DNA from: Yersinia aleksiciae
GTDB lineage: Bacteria > Pseudomonadota > Gammaproteobacteria > Enterobacterales > Enterobacteriaceae
Length of the DNA stretch: 64,000 nucleotides
Assembly: GCF_001047675.1 (NCBI RefSeq)
Contig: NZ_CP011975.1
Location: forward strand, 1,962,073 to 2,026,072
Direction of reading: 5' to 3'
A program made the translations under genes and the position numbers. The notes under the pieces are model-generated. The model was given only the letters and a program-made list of their open reading frames with translations, was not told the origin of the DNA and did not search any database. How positions within the stretch are numbered: the first letter of the stretch is position 1; every line of letters starts with the position of its first letter. Below are positions 1 through 9,943 of the stretch, piece by piece.

Positions 1-400
1 TCCAATAACGGATGCGGAAAATGGTCAGCAGAAGGAAACCGATTGCGCCCCAGAAAATCGCACCCATGCCAACCTGCCATGAAATACCCATCGCACCCAC
101 CACCACAAAAGCGAAGAACGCGTTAAGCCCCATCGCCGGTGCCAGTGCTACCGGTAAGTTCGCCAATAAGCCCATAAAGATGCTACCAAAGGCGGCGATC
201 AAGCAGGTGGTGACGAAAACCGCCTGCACATCCATCCCCGCCACGCCTAAAATCTGCGGGTTAACGAACACGATATAGACCATGGTCAGGAAGGTGGTGA
301 TACCGGCGATCAGCTCAGTACGTGCCGTGGTGCCGTGTTGCTTCAGTTTGAAAACACGTTCGAGCAGCCCCTGCTCAGTATCAAGGTTTGGTTTACTCAT
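1..400 (-). CDS. adeP: Adenine permease AdeP (YieG), NCS2 family, 3' part cut off by the window edge
   Basis: The reverse strand from an ATG at 398-400 gives about 133 residues of an NCS2 (AzgA-type) purine transporter of the inner membrane, importing adenine by proton symport in the characterised E. coli homologue. The N-terminus reads MSKPNLDTEQGLLERVFKLK and is followed by hydrophobic segments with the conserved family stretches ITTFLTMVYIVFVNPQILG and LAPAMGLNAFFAF, which closely match E. coli YieG. The coding frame is open to base 1, so only the first few membrane helices are present. It is divergent from yieH, as in E. coli. The family assignment is secure; adenine rather than guanine or hypoxanthine as substrate is inferred from synteny. 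Confidence 0.9.
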   Translation of the reverse strand, partial: MSKPNLDTEQGLLERVFKLKQHGTTARTELIAGITTFLTMVYIVFVNPQILGVAGMDVQAVFVTTCLIAAFGSIFMGLLANLPVALAPAMGLNAFFAFVVVGAMGISWQVGMGAIFWGAIGFLLLTIFRIRYW

Positions 401-723
401 TTAAGGAGTTCCACAGAAGGGAGTGATAGTTGGGAACATCCTATAACAAAAAACCCTTGTTTTGAGCGGGATCACACTCTTTTTTGTGGCTTTTTTATCG
501 CCACTGTTGCGCAACATTTGTATCCCCAGAACCCACGTCATTCAACTCGTTGAATTTTATTTGTTTAATATGGCTTATACCCAAATTAATTGGAGTTTCA
601 GCTAACATCCCCGTGACTGCAAGTAAGAAGGGGATGGTAATAATGTATCGCATTCTGAGTCAGGATGATTAAAGTAGGAAGGGTATCAATCTCGATCAAT
701 ACATTCGAAAATAAGGGAATTGA
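401..723. other. Intergenic region between adeP and yieH
   Basis: This 323-base divergent spacer must hold both promoters. No confident core promoter or PurR box could be picked by eye. The only recognisable structure is a short ERIC-like element at about 576-639. The remaining sequence is AT-rich, and the small open frames across it have no ribosome binding site and no recognisable product. Confidence 0.5.
576..639. repeat. Short ERIC-like element (internally deleted)
   Basis: The left end (tatacccaaattaattggag) matches the ERIC terminus seen in full-length copies elsewhere in the window. The right end, around 604-638 with aagtaagaaggggat, resembles the opposite ERIC terminus. The central palindrome carrying the gtaagtgact and ggagcttac arms is missing, leaving about 64 bases instead of about 127. 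It lies upstream of yieH. Confidence 0.55.
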
Positions 724-1392
724 GTGAACCAGATAGATTGCGTTATGTTCGATTGCGATGGCACCTTGGTCGACAGCGAAGTGCTGTGCTGCCAAGCTTA
801 TGTGGTGATGTTTGCCCATTACGACATTCACTTATCACTGGAAGAGGTGATTAAACGCTTCAAAGGCGTGAAACTGAATGAAATCGTCGCGTTGGTGAGC
901 AAAGAGAACGGCCTGAATCAACCGATTGAAACGCTGGAAAAACTCTATCGCGCAGAAGTCGCCCGCTTATTTGATGCCGAATTACAGCCGATTGCTGGTG
1001 CAAAAGGCCTGCTGGAACAGATCATCTTGCCGGTTTGTGTGGTCTCTAACGGGCCGGTCAGCAAAATGCAGCACTCCCTTGGCCTGACGGGCTTACGCCC
1101 TTTCTTTGAAGACAGACTCTATAGCGGCTATGACATTCAACGCTGGAAGCCTGATCCGGCGCTGATTTACCATGCGGCAAAAGAGATGCAGGTTGCGGCT
1201 GAGCGCTGCATTCTGGTGGAAGACTCCGCTGCCGGAACACATGCCGGTATCGCGGCAGGTATTCCGGTCTTTTACTACTGCGCCGATCCACATAATCAGC
1301 CGATCCATCACCCGCTGGTCACTATGTTCGATGATATGCAGCAACTGCCTGATTTATGGCGACAAAAAGGCTGGCGCATCACCCGCGACTAG
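724..1392 (+). CDS. yieH: HAD-family phosphatase YieH (6-phosphogluconate phosphatase)
   Basis: A 222-residue soluble haloacid-dehalogenase hydrolase with a cap domain. The catalytic motif I DCDGT is at residues 10-14 (Asp10 nucleophile, Asp12 general acid), a motif II serine is in VVSNGP near 107, and the acidic motif IV VEDSAAG is near 165. The length matches E. coli YieH, for which 6-phosphogluconate phosphatase activity has been reported in vitro; the physiological substrate is uncertain. The start is a GTG at 724, which puts motif I at the usual distance from the N-terminus. The 3' end overlaps the convergent permease gene by 14 bases. Confidence 0.88.
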   Translation: MNQIDCVMFDCDGTLVDSEVLCCQAYVVMFAHYDIHLSLEEVIKRFKGVKLNEIVALVSKENGLNQPIETLEKLYRAEVARLFDAELQPIAGAKGLLEQIILPVCVVSNGPVSKMQHSLGLTGLRPFFEDRLYSGYDIQRWKPDPALIYHAAKEMQVAAERCILVEDSAAGTHAGIAAGIPVFYYCADPHNQPIHHPLVTMFDDMQQLPDLWRQKGWRITRD

Positions 1393-2143
1393 TGGCGGGT
1401 AGCGCCACTTTATTTCGCCACCAGCGCCATGACCGTTTAATGGCGCTTTGCTTCTTAATGGCGTGCTGCGGACTGAAACGGCGGTTAAGGCCATTCGCCA
1501 GCAGATCCAGCGCGAGGCATAACACAAAATAAACCAGCGCCACAAACAGGAACACTTCCATCGGGTAAACCATGCTGCGATTATTGACCTGAGTCGCCAA
1601 AAACGTCAGCTCATTCACCCCAACGATGTAAGCCAGTGACGTATCTTTAATCAATGAGATCCATTGATTAATAAACGACGGCACCATCATGCGCAGCGCT
1701 TGCGGCAATACCACAAACCATAAAACCTGCCAGCGGTTAAAACCGAGCGACAAACCCGCCTGCCACTGACCCGCACCGATCGCGACAATCCCGGCTTTCA
1801 CCGCGTGAGCCAGATAGGCGGACGCGATCAGCGCCAGCGCACACACCACGGTGGTGATTTCCGGGATATCCACGCCAAACACAATGGGCAGCAGGAAGTA
1901 GGTCCAAAAAATCAGCATAATCACCGGAATAGCGCGGAAAAAGCCTAAAACAGCCGCTAATATGCCCGCCCAAACACCGCGAGACATCGCCAGCGCCACA
2001 CCCAATATTGTGCCTAAAATAGCGGAAGCGACTCCTGCCATAATGCTGATCAGCACGGTGAGTGCCGCCCCACCCAGTGGGCCATCCGGGTAGGTGCCCC
2101 ACAGCAGATAAGTCCAGTTATCGGCAATAATCGTAAAATCCAT
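1379..2143 (-). CDS. Polar amino-acid ABC transporter permease (GltK/HisM type), second permease
   Basis: A 254-residue inner-membrane permease of the HisMQ/GltJK family. It has several hydrophobic helices and the ATPase-coupling (EAA) loop near residues 135-160, where GLSLGFNRWQVLWFVVLPQAL carries the conserved G and the LPQAL end. It follows the first permease by a single base (2144) and forms an operon with that gene and the binding protein. The C-terminal 30 residues are basic and extend past the usual family end, into the convergent yieH. Substrate is probably glutamate, aspartate or another polar amino acid, judged from family only. No ATPase gene is adjacent. Confidence 0.85.
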   Translation of the reverse strand: MDFTIIADNWTYLLWGTYPDGPLGGAALTVLISIMAGVASAILGTILGVALAMSRGVWAGILAAVLGFFRAIPVIMLIFWTYFLLPIVFGVDIPEITTVVCALALIASAYLAHAVKAGIVAIGAGQWQAGLSLGFNRWQVLWFVVLPQALRMMVPSFINQWISLIKDTSLAYIVGVNELTFLATQVNNRSMVYPMEVFLFVALVYFVLCLALDLLANGLNRRFSPQHAIKKQSAIKRSWRWWRNKVALPATSRG

Positions 2144-2144
2144 C

Positions 2145-2882
2145 TTAATGTCCCCTGACGGTGGTTCGTTGTTGACGCCACATGCCCCACGCCTCGATCA
2201 GCGCAATAATGGCGATATACAGCACCGTTGCCACCCCAAATGCCTGAAACGTCCGCAGTGTCTCGGTTTCCACCTGACGGGATGCATAGGAGAGTTCAGC
2301 CACACCAATCGCCATAGCCAGAGAAGAGTTTTTAATAATATTCATGTATTGGCCCAGCAACGGTGGCATCGCTATTTTCAACGCCTGCGGCAACACCACA
2401 TGGCGCATCGATTGCCAGCCCGTTAACCCCAGCGCCTGTGCGGCATATTTTTGCCCTTTCGCTACCCCGCTGATGCCGGAGCGTAACTCCTCAGCAATAA
2501 ACGCCGTGGAGTAGAGGGTCAGCCCAATAAAACCGGCTAAAAACTCAAAAGAGGGCCAGTTCAGAGGCAACCCGAATAGGGTGATTTCATGGGGAGAGTT
2601 CAGCCAAGGAATCCAAGCGGCAGGCAGGAATTGGCTGGCAGCAAAATACCAAAAGAACAGCTGGATCAGCAGAGGCGTATTGCGAAATAACGTGCTGTAA
2701 CCCATGGCGAACCACTGTAACCCTTTGTTTTCGCTATCTCTGGCCGCCGCCAATAAAAATCCCAATAATGTCGAGGCCACCAGAGTGCAGGCGGAGATCC
2801 ACAAAGTGAGCAGAAAACCGTCCCACAGCCAGCCGAGATATTGCGGGGCCAGCAGCCAGTCAGTGAGATGATGTAGATTCAT
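2145..2882 (-). CDS. Polar amino-acid ABC transporter permease (GltJ/HisQ type), first permease
   Basis: A 245-residue inner-membrane permease with an N-terminal periplasmic stretch and about five helices. The EAA loop near 150-170 contains AQALGLTGWQSMRHVVLPQA, the contact site for an ABC ATPase. It probably forms a heterodimeric channel with the permease encoded just downstream. It follows the binding-protein gene after a 75-base gap that contains a stem-loop (2911-2937), a common way of making binding protein in excess over permease. Family is secure; the transported amino acid cannot be read from the sequence. Confidence 0.86.
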   Translation of the reverse strand: MNLHHLTDWLLAPQYLGWLWDGFLLTLWISACTLVASTLLGFLLAAARDSENKGLQWFAMGYSTLFRNTPLLIQLFFWYFAASQFLPAAWIPWLNSPHEITLFGLPLNWPSFEFLAGFIGLTLYSTAFIAEELRSGISGVAKGQKYAAQALGLTGWQSMRHVVLPQALKIAMPPLLGQYMNIIKNSSLAMAIGVAELSYASRQVETETLRTFQAFGVATVLYIAIIALIEAWGMWRQQRTTVRGH

Positions 2883-2910
2883 ATATCCCTATACCCGCTT
2901 AAATGCAAAC

Positions 2911-2937
2911 AGCCCCACATCATAATAATGCGGGGCT
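2911..2937 (-). other. Intercistronic stem-loop between binding protein and permease genes
   Basis: agccccacat and atgcggggct form a 10-bp stem (one G-U pair on the transcribed strand) around a 7-base loop. It lacks a run of T on the minus strand, so it is more likely an mRNA-stabilising or partially terminating hairpin than a full terminator. It would favour excess binding protein over permease. Confidence 0.6.
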
Positions 2938-2957
2938 TGGGTGTTTCACGCGTTAAA

Positions 2958-3812
2958 TCAGGCCTTAGGCTGTTGATCTAACGGTGCAAATTTAAACTCA
3001 CCACGTGGCTGAGCGGCATTGGTTGCCGGCCCGAACCAGCGGTCATAAATTTTTGCTGCTTCGCCGTCTTTTTCCAGCTTAACCAGAGTTTCGTTCACTG
3101 TTGCTGTTAAGCGATCTTCACCCTTAGGAATACCCACACCTTGGTACTCTTTGGTGATGCTGAACGGTGAAATCTCAAAATCAGCTTTTTGTGCTGCGGG
3201 CAGGTTACCCAACAAGCCCACTAATTTTGCATCGTCCTGAGTGATGGCTTGAACGTTGCCATTACGCAGAGCAGTGAAGGCCAGTGGCGTATCATCATAA
3301 GAGATCACTTTTGCTGTTGGATAATGCTCACGCAAAGTGATCTCCTGTACGGTGCCTTTATCCGCCCCGATACGTAACTTACGGATATCTTCTGGCGTTT
3401 TCAGCACCCCTTTATGGGCGATAAATTTCTGACCGGTCGCAAAGTACGGCAGGCTGAAGTTAACTTCTTTGGCGCGCTCGTCAGTGATGGTGAAGTTAGC
3501 TGCAATCAGATCGACTTTCTTCGAGGTCAGCAGAGGAATACGGTTGGCTGGGTTAGTGGCCCGCAGTTCTACTTTTACACCTAAATCTTTCGCAATCGCG
3601 TTCGCCACATCGACGTCATAACCCACCAGCTTTTTAGTCTGCGGATCGATATAACCAAAAGGTGGATTACTATCAAAAACGGCAATCCGCACCACACCCG
3701 CTTGCTTGATATCATCCAACTTATCAGCGTGGGCGGCACCAGAAAGGGTTGCCAGGCCAGCAAGCAATGTTAATGCTAGTGCGCTTTTTTTGGTGGTCAG
3801 AGATTGCTTCAT
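2958..3812 (-). CDS. Periplasmic amino-acid-binding protein of an ABC importer
   Basis: A 284-residue solute-binding protein (SBP family 3). It has a Sec signal peptide at residues 1-29 (basic start, hydrophobic core, AHA cleavage region). The mature domain starts with the typical IKQAGVVRIAVFDSNPPFGY, followed by DVDVANAIAKDLG and the ligand-contact region LIAANFTITDERAKEVNFS. It captures a polar amino acid and delivers it to the two permeases downstream in the same operon. The first gene of the operon is strongly similar to aspartate/glutamate/glutamine binders, but ligand choice is not decidable here. No ATP-hydrolysing subunit is encoded on either side. Confidence 0.87.
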   Translation of the reverse strand: MKQSLTTKKSALALTLLAGLATLSGAAHADKLDDIKQAGVVRIAVFDSNPPFGYIDPQTKKLVGYDVDVANAIAKDLGVKVELRATNPANRIPLLTSKKVDLIAANFTITDERAKEVNFSLPYFATGQKFIAHKGVLKTPEDIRKLRIGADKGTVQEITLREHYPTAKVISYDDTPLAFTALRNGNVQAITQDDAKLVGLLGNLPAAQKADFEISPFSITKEYQGVGIPKGEDRLTATVNETLVKLEKDGEAAKIYDRWFGPATNAAQPRGEFKFAPLDQQPKA

Positions 3813-4141
3813 TGAAAGCTCCTAAGATGATTGAGATGTTGCGATATGGATAAGCTATCAATTCATCGTTAGGTCAGGAAATAATATAAAACGATATGTT
3901 TATAACCAATTGGTCTCAGTCAATGAGTCTGATTATTTTACGAAAAAGAGTGGGATCGGTGGTGAGCGAAACTCAGGGTAGTGACGTATCCATAAAGCCT
4001 AAATTTTAATCTATCCATATAAAAATAATGAATATTTATCAGATGGCGATCAGGTGCCATGGGCTAACAACACGATTTAAGCCGCACATATCGGCCTCAT
4101 CGCATCATTAGCATATGTTATTAAAATGTAATCTAGCAGAA
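3813..4141. other. Intergenic region upstream of the amino-acid importer
   Basis: A 329-base AT-rich spacer holding the importer promoter (minus strand) and the 3' untranslated region of the bactofilin gene. I see no clear operator, no confident terminator and no repeat. Confidence 0.4.
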
Positions 4142-4828
4142 TTATTTACTGCCAGTACGGGCATCGGATGCTGCCATTTCTGCTTTGATCTCTTCTGTTT
4201 TGGGCTTTTCCTGAGTCGCCATGACGGCGGGTTTGATTTTCCTTGGCAGACTAACTGACTCTTCTGTAATCTCTGACTGACCAATAAAGATGCCGCCTTT
4301 TTTGATGGAGAAATTACTGCCTTTCACAATGCCGTTTAAGCGGCCATTCTCTAAAATCTCCAGATGATCGGAAAGACAAACGCCGTCAATGCGTCCATCA
4401 ACCGTCATGTACGGGGCCGTTAAATTCCCTTCAATCTTGCCACTGCGCATCAACCTTATCGTACCTTCATTTACCGTAATATTCCCAATCACCATGCCGT
4501 AGATTTGAATATCACCATCAAGATTAATATCACCTTTTATTTTTGTTCCCGCCGCGATAATAGTGTTGGTTTTCGTGGAGTCTGTGGGGGAGTTAGATAA
4601 TGGCGCATTGGATTGCTGGGCAGAACTGACCACATTGGATACCTTGTTATGACTGCTTTCTTTCTTTTTAAACATAATGGTTATCAGAATAAAGATAAGG
4701 AATAAAGTAGGAGCAAGAAGAAGATAAAAAAATAGATTGTAGACTATATAACCCGCTAAACCTGCACTCCATAGTACCCATAACAGGCTAAGGACTACAT
4801 TTCTTGGCATATACAGACGCATATTCAC
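4142..4828 (-). CDS. Membrane-anchored bactofilin (CcmA-like polymer-forming protein)
   Basis: A 228-residue protein in three parts: two closely spaced hydrophobic segments (about residues 10-28 and 30-52) followed by KKKE; a polar, Ser/Asn-rich linker (about 53-85); and a bactofilin domain (about 88-185) with the repetitive short beta pattern typical of the family, for example IAAGTKIKGDINLDGDIQIYG and VNEGTIRLMRSGKIEGNLTA. Bactofilins self-assemble into filaments, and Proteus CcmA, which has a similar anchored layout, affects cell shape. The C-tail (about 190-228) is charged and Ala/Lys/Glu-rich. It stands alone between the importer and phoU. Domain call is confident; its role in this organism is inference. 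Confidence 0.82.
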   Translation of the reverse strand: MNMRLYMPRNVVLSLLWVLWSAGLAGYIVYNLFFYLLLAPTLFLIFILITIMFKKKESSHNKVSNVVSSAQQSNAPLSNSPTDSTKTNTIIAAGTKIKGDINLDGDIQIYGMVIGNITVNEGTIRLMRSGKIEGNLTAPYMTVDGRIDGVCLSDHLEILENGRLNGIVKGSNFSIKKGGIFIGQSEITEESVSLPRKIKPAVMATQEKPKTEEIKAEMAASDARTGSK

Positions 4829-5157
4829 TTATCCCGCCCAGTGTAAAAACGCATTAAGAGTGATATGAATTCATGTGATAGGAAATTAAATTGAGTTTTA
4901 ATTTATAATAAGGAAAAGCATCTTCCCTTATAGCGGAAATTATATTTCCAGCAAAACAAGAACTCAGAAATAATGTCAACACAAGGCAACATAAGACTCT
5001 TACATTATGTCAATCAATTGGCGAAGTAATATAAACAGAGGCAAAACAATATGGAATTAACCTATTGAGATAATAACGTAGAGGTTAATGCAGGGGGATA
5101 TCCACTCAGGTAGTTACCCCAATCAAGCTTCAACGCTCAACCTGATTGGGGAAAATG
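4829..5157. other. Intergenic region between phoU and the bactofilin gene
   Basis: A 329-base AT-rich spacer. The only structure is an inverted repeat at 5117-5151 just after the phoU stop. The bactofilin promoter must lie between 4829 and about 5000, but no clear -35/-10 pair stands out. Confidence 0.45.
5117..5151 (-). terminator. Hairpin after phoU, probable end of the pst operon
   Basis: ccccaatcaag and cctgattgggg form a stem of about 11 bp with one mismatch around a 13-base loop, 7 bases after the phoU stop codon. No T-run follows on the minus strand, so termination may be inefficient or the hairpin may protect the 3' end. Confidence 0.55.
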
Positions 5158-5880
5158 TTATTTTTCAGTCTTATTGGAAAGCAGTTTCTCTAAGTCATCA
5201 CCACCAAGGTGGCGGAAATCATGGCCTTTGACAAAGTAGAAGATGAATTCACAAATATTCTGGCAGCGGTCACCGATACGTTCAATCGAGCGAGCACAGA
5301 ACAGCGCGGTGAGCACACTGGGAATAGTGCGCGGATCCTCCATCATATAGGTCATCAATTGGCGTACGATGCCCTCATATTCCTGATCGACCTTCTTATC
5401 TTCGCGATAAATCCGGATAGCCTCATCCAAATCCATCCGCGCGAAAGCGTCCAGCACATCGTGCAACATCTGTACCGTGTGGCGGCCTAAGGACTCCAGG
5501 CTAACCAGCAACGGTTGGTGCTGATGGGAGAATTTTTCCAATGCGGTGCGGCAGATTTTATCCGCCACATCACCGATACGTTCCAGCTCAGAAATGGTCT
5601 TGATGATTGCCATCACTAAACGCAAATCGCTGGCAGTTGGCTGACGTTTGGCAATGATGCGCACACAGGCTTCATCAATGGCCACTTCCATCATATTGAC
5701 CTTTTTATCACCGGCAATAACCTGCTTTGCTAACTCACCGTCCTGATTATGCATAGCGGTGATCGCGTCAGATAATTGCTGTTCCACCAACCCACCCATG
5801 GTTAACACTTGGGTGCGGATATGCTCAAGTTCAGCATTGAACTGGCCGGAAATATGTTTATTTAAATTCAGGTTATCCAT
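5158..5880 (-). CDS. phoU: Phosphate signalling protein PhoU
   Basis: A 240-residue all-helical cytoplasmic protein with two PhoU three-helix bundles (about 15-110 and 120-215). Metal-binding-type motifs lie in each half, for example [12 protein letters not shown] and [14 protein letters not shown], the duplicated E/D-x-x-x-D signature of the family. It links the Pst transporter to the sensor kinase PhoR and keeps the Pho regulon off when phosphate is sufficient. It is the last gene of the pstSCAB-phoU operon, as in E. coli, following pstB after 73 bases. Length and sequence are those of the ordinary enterobacterial protein. Confidence 0.97.
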   Translation of the reverse strand: MDNLNLNKHISGQFNAELEHIRTQVLTMGGLVEQQLSDAITAMHNQDGELAKQVIAGDKKVNMMEVAIDEACVRIIAKRQPTASDLRLVMAIIKTISELERIGDVADKICRTALEKFSHQHQPLLVSLESLGRHTVQMLHDVLDAFARMDLDEAIRIYREDKKVDQEYEGIVRQLMTYMMEDPRTIPSVLTALFCARSIERIGDRCQNICEFIFYFVKGHDFRHLGGDDLEKLLSNKTEK

Positions 5881-5953
5881 GATACTTCCCGTACGTATAG
5901 CCTATCCCAGAAGCAGTAGGCGAAATTAGTGTAGTAGCCCATGAGTCAAGTGA

Positions 5954-6745
<792 letters not shown>

Positions 6746-6831
6746 TTAGCCAATGCCGCCGAAGCCGCATCTTGGAATTTATTGGCGAATCGGTATTTTC
6801 TCTTGCTAATCGCTGATGTTCTCTCAGTCAA

Positions 6832-7719
6832 TTAATACTTTTTATTAGCGAAAACAACGCGAGCCAGAATATTCAGTAACAGTACACACAGGGTAATCAG
6901 AAGCACCCCAGCCCAAGCCAGTTGTTGCCATTCGGCAAACGGGCTCATGGCAAACTTAAATATGGTGACCGGCAAGTTAGCAATCGGCCGAGTCAGATCG
7001 GTACTCCAGAACTGGTTGGAGAGCGATGTGAACAGCAAGGGTGCCGTTTCGCCAGCAATACGCGCCACTGCCAACAAGATACCGGTCAAAATACCGGAGA
7101 TAGAGGCTTTCAGCGTAATAGCCGAAATCATGCGCCACTTCGGTGTTCCCAGTGCATAAGCCGCTTCACGCAGGCTATCTGGCACCAGCTTCAGCATATT
7201 TTCCGTGGTACGGATAACAATTGGCACTTGTAACAGCGCCAGTGCAATCACCCCAGCCCAACCGGAGAAGTGCTCCATCTTGGCGACTACGATGGTGTAG
7301 ACGAACAGGCCGACTACGATAGAGGGCGCTGATAACAAAATGTCATTGATAAAGCGGGTGATCTCCGCCAACCAGGATTTACGACCATATTCGGCCAGAT
7401 ATATCCCTGCCATGATACCCAGCGGCGTACCAATCACTGTCGCCCATAGGATTAACAACCCACTCCCGGCAATCGCATTCGCCAATCCGCCACCCGCGGT
7501 ATTCGGTGGTGGCGTCATCTCGGTAAACAGCGCCAGCGACATGCCATCGATACCTTTGGTAATCGTCGAGAACAAAATCCACACTAACCAGAACAAACCA
7601 AAGGCCATCGTTGCCATTGAAAGTAACAAGGCAATTCGGTTCTTTTGGCGACGCCATGCCTGCTTTTTACGGCGGGTTTCCAGCAGCGTCGCATCACTTT
7701 GCATATCCATCGTCGCCAT
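6832..7719 (-). CDS. pstA: Phosphate ABC transporter permease PstA
   Basis: A 295-residue inner-membrane permease with six predicted helices, the first after a basic cytoplasmic N-terminus ([13 protein letters not shown]). The coupling loop is near residues 195-215 ([19 protein letters not shown]). It pairs with PstC to form the phosphate channel. The start at 7719 lies one base after the pstC stop, a tight coupling seen in the E. coli operon, and gives a length matching the 296-residue E. coli protein. Regulation is through the PhoB-controlled pstS promoter upstream. Confidence 0.96.
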   Translation of the reverse strand: MATMDMQSDATLLETRRKKQAWRRQKNRIALLLSMATMAFGLFWLVWILFSTITKGIDGMSLALFTEMTPPPNTAGGGLANAIAGSGLLILWATVIGTPLGIMAGIYLAEYGRKSWLAEITRFINDILLSAPSIVVGLFVYTIVVAKMEHFSGWAGVIALALLQVPIVIRTTENMLKLVPDSLREAAYALGTPKWRMISAITLKASISGILTGILLAVARIAGETAPLLFTSLSNQFWSTDLTRPIANLPVTIFKFAMSPFAEWQQLAWAGVLLITLCVLLLNILARVVFANKKY

Positions 7720-7720
7720 C

Positions 7721-8677
7721 TTAACGCCCCTCTTTCTTAGCCAGACGCAGAATCATTAACTTAGATAAAGCCAGCACGATAAAGGTAATGACGAACAAGA
7801 TCAGGCCCAACTCCATCAGTGCTGCGGTGTGCAAGCCAGACTCAGCTTCGGCAAACTCATTCGCCAACGCCGAGGTGATACTGTTGCCCGGCATAAACAG
7901 CGAGAAGCTGTCGAGCTGATAGGTGTTGCCGATAATAAAGGTCACCGCCATGGTTTCCCCTAATGCACGGCCCAGCCCCAACATCACGCCACCGATCACC
8001 CCGTTTTTGGTATAAGGCAGCACAATGCGCCAGATAACTTCCCAGGTGGTGCAGCCAATGCCGTAAGCCGACTCTTTCATCATCACCGGCGTTTGTTCAA
8101 ACACATCACGCATCACTGCGGCAATGTAAGGGATAATCATGATGGCTAAGATGACACCGGCGGCCAAAATACCGATACCGAATGCCGGGCCAGAGAACAG
8201 CGTTCCGACAATCGGGATGCCAGACATGACGTTACCGACCGGCTCTTGGAAATAGCGGGCAAAGAGGGGCGCGAAGACAAACAAGCCCCACATGCCGTAA
8301 ACAATACTGGGGATCGCCGCTAACAGTTCGATGGCGATACCTAGCGGGCGTTTTAACCAGTTCGGTGCCAGTTCAGTTAAGAACAAGGCAATACCGAAAC
8401 TGACCGGAACCGCAATGATCAGGGCAATCACCGAGGTGACGACAGTGCCATAAATGGGCACTAAGGCACCAAACTGTTCCGCTGGGGCATCCCACTCTTT
8501 GGTCCACAGGAAGGCCCAACCAAACTTCTCAATACTAGGCCAGGAAGCAACAATCAGTGAAATGATGATGCCGCCCAACAGAAATAGGGTGATCAGTGCA
8601 GCCAGTTTAACTAGCGCACTGAAAATGATGTCACCGTATTTACTCGGTGCTTTGATTGTCGGCTTATAAGCAGCCAT
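7721..8677 (-). CDS. pstC: Phosphate ABC transporter permease PstC
   Basis: The 318-residue inner-membrane partner of PstA, with about six helices and a coupling-loop region [20 protein letters not shown] chose the ATG at 8677 ([15 protein letters not shown]) because a purine-rich ribosome site (gagaagagag) precedes it, the length then equals E. coli PstC, and the open frame further upstream to 8746 runs into an ERIC element. The gap to pstS is therefore about 190 bases and includes that repeat. Confidence 0.94.
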   Translation of the reverse strand: MAAYKPTIKAPSKYGDIIFSALVKLAALITLFLLGGIIISLIVASWPSIEKFGWAFLWTKEWDAPAEQFGALVPIYGTVVTSVIALIIAVPVSFGIALFLTELAPNWLKRPLGIAIELLAAIPSIVYGMWGLFVFAPLFARYFQEPVGNVMSGIPIVGTLFSGPAFGIGILAAGVILAIMIIPYIAAVMRDVFEQTPVMMKESAYGIGCTTWEVIWRIVLPYTKNGVIGGVMLGLGRALGETMAVTFIIGNTYQLDSFSLFMPGNSITSALANEFAEAESGLHTAALMELGLILFVITFIVLALSKLMILRLAKKEGR

Positions 8678-8700
8678 AGACTCTCTTCTCATCCGGGTGG

Positions 8701-8827
8701 ATACCCCCTTCGTACTTGAAGTTGCAGGGGTGTTAGCTGCGTTCACTAACCCGAATCACTTACACGAGTAAGCTCATCGGGATTCGTTCGCTTGCCGCCT
8801 ACCCGCAACTCCAATTACTTTGGGTTT
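8701..8827. repeat. Full-length ERIC element between pstS and pstC
   Basis: About 127 bases with the ERIC hallmarks: termini ataccccc and tttgggt, and a central palindrome with cgaatcacttac and gtaagctcatcgggattcg arms. It is transcribed as part of the pst mRNA, ending 24 bases upstream of the chosen pstC start, and could fold into a long hairpin. Confidence 0.88.
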
Positions 8828-8870
8828 AAGGTATTTTATAAATCAATTTACAAGCAAAAACTAAATTCAA

Positions 8871-9911
8871 TCAGAAGATTGGCTTGCCGCTGCTGTCTTT
8901 AATTTGAGTCTTCCAGGCAGCACGGACTTGCTCAACCACAGCATCTGGCAATGTTGCGTAATCCAGTGCGTTGGCTTGTTTAGCGCCGTTTTTGTAAGCC
9001 CAATCAAAGAACTTCAGAACTTCAGTGCCGTTAGCTGCATTTTTTTGCTCTTTGTGCACCAAAATGAAGGTCGTTGAGGTAATTGGCCAGACATCATCAC
9101 CTTTCTGATTGGTTAAGTCTTGAGCGAATGTTTTGCTCCAGTCTACGCCTTTAGCCGCAGCACTAAAGCTATGCTCAGTCGGGCTAACCGGTTTACCATC
9201 AGCAGAAACCAGTTTGGTGTAAGCCAAGTTATTCTGTTTGGCGTAAGCGTATTCTACATAACCAATGGCACCTGGCAGGCGCTGAACGAATGCCGCGATA
9301 CCGTCGTTACCTTTGCCACCCAAACCAGTTGGCCAGTTAACTGTAGAGCCTGCGCCCACTTTTTCTTTCCAATCTGCATTCACTTTCGCCAAATAGCTGG
9401 TGAAAACGAATGACGTGCCAGAACCGTCAGCACGACGCACCACCGCGATATTTTGATCAGGTAATTTAACGCCTGGATTCAATTTAACGATTGCCGGGTC
9501 ATTCCATTTTTTAACATTGCCCAGATAAATATCACCCAGTGTTTTACCGTCTAATGTCAGTTCACCGGATTTAATGCCAGGGATATTCACGGCCAGTACC
9601 ACACCGCCAATCACTGTTGGGAATTGGAACAAACCTTCAGCAGCCAGTTTGTCGTCTGCTAATGGCGCATCAGAGGCACCGAAATCAACTGTGTTGGCGA
9701 TAATTTGTTTCACGCCACCTGAAGAACCGATCCCCTGATAGTTAACTTTGTTACCTGTTTCTTTCTGATAAGAATCTGCCCACTTGGCATACACCGGCGC
9801 GGGGAATGTCGCACCTGCACCTGTCAGGCTTGCAGCAGCGAACGCGGACAGGGTTGTCATAGATAAAGTCGCTGCCACAATGCTGGCTACGGTGGTACGC
9901 ATCAGTTTCAT
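8871..9911 (-). CDS. pstS: Periplasmic phosphate-binding protein PstS
   Basis: A 346-residue precursor binding inorganic phosphate for the PstABC channel. The start is the ATG at 9911 ([12 protein letters not shown]), which has a strong aggaggg site 4 bases upstream; the 32 extra residues of the open frame upstream are ERIC sequence read as protein. A Sec signal peptide spans about residues 1-25 (cleavage after AFA), and the mature protein contains the family signatures [14 protein letters not shown] and RADGSGTSF, whose Ser/Thr/Asp/Arg residues hold phosphate. It is the first gene of the pst operon, behind tandem Pho boxes and a leader containing an ERIC. Confidence 0.96.
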   Translation of the reverse strand: MKLMRTTVASIVAATLSMTTLSAFAAASLTGAGATFPAPVYAKWADSYQKETGNKVNYQGIGSSGGVKQIIANTVDFGASDAPLADDKLAAEGLFQFPTVIGGVVLAVNIPGIKSGELTLDGKTLGDIYLGNVKKWNDPAIVKLNPGVKLPDQNIAVVRRADGSGTSFVFTSYLAKVNADWKEKVGAGSTVNWPTGLGGKGNDGIAAFVQRLPGAIGYVEYAYAKQNNLAYTKLVSADGKPVSPTEHSFSAAAKGVDWSKTFAQDLTNQKGDDVWPITSTTFILVHKEQKNAANGTEVLKFFDWAYKNGAKQANALDYATLPDAVVEQVRAAWKTQIKDSSGKPIF

Positions 9912-9943
9912 AATCCCTCCTAATGGGATATTAGAATTAACTC

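Noticed and set aside
335..672. Two small plus-strand frames upstream of yieH
   Set aside because: No ribosome site, no recognisable protein, and they cover the adeP start and a short ERIC.
8678..8746. N-terminal extension of pstC by 23 codons
   Set aside because: The extension reads into the ERIC element and the downstream ATG has a ribosome site and the family length.
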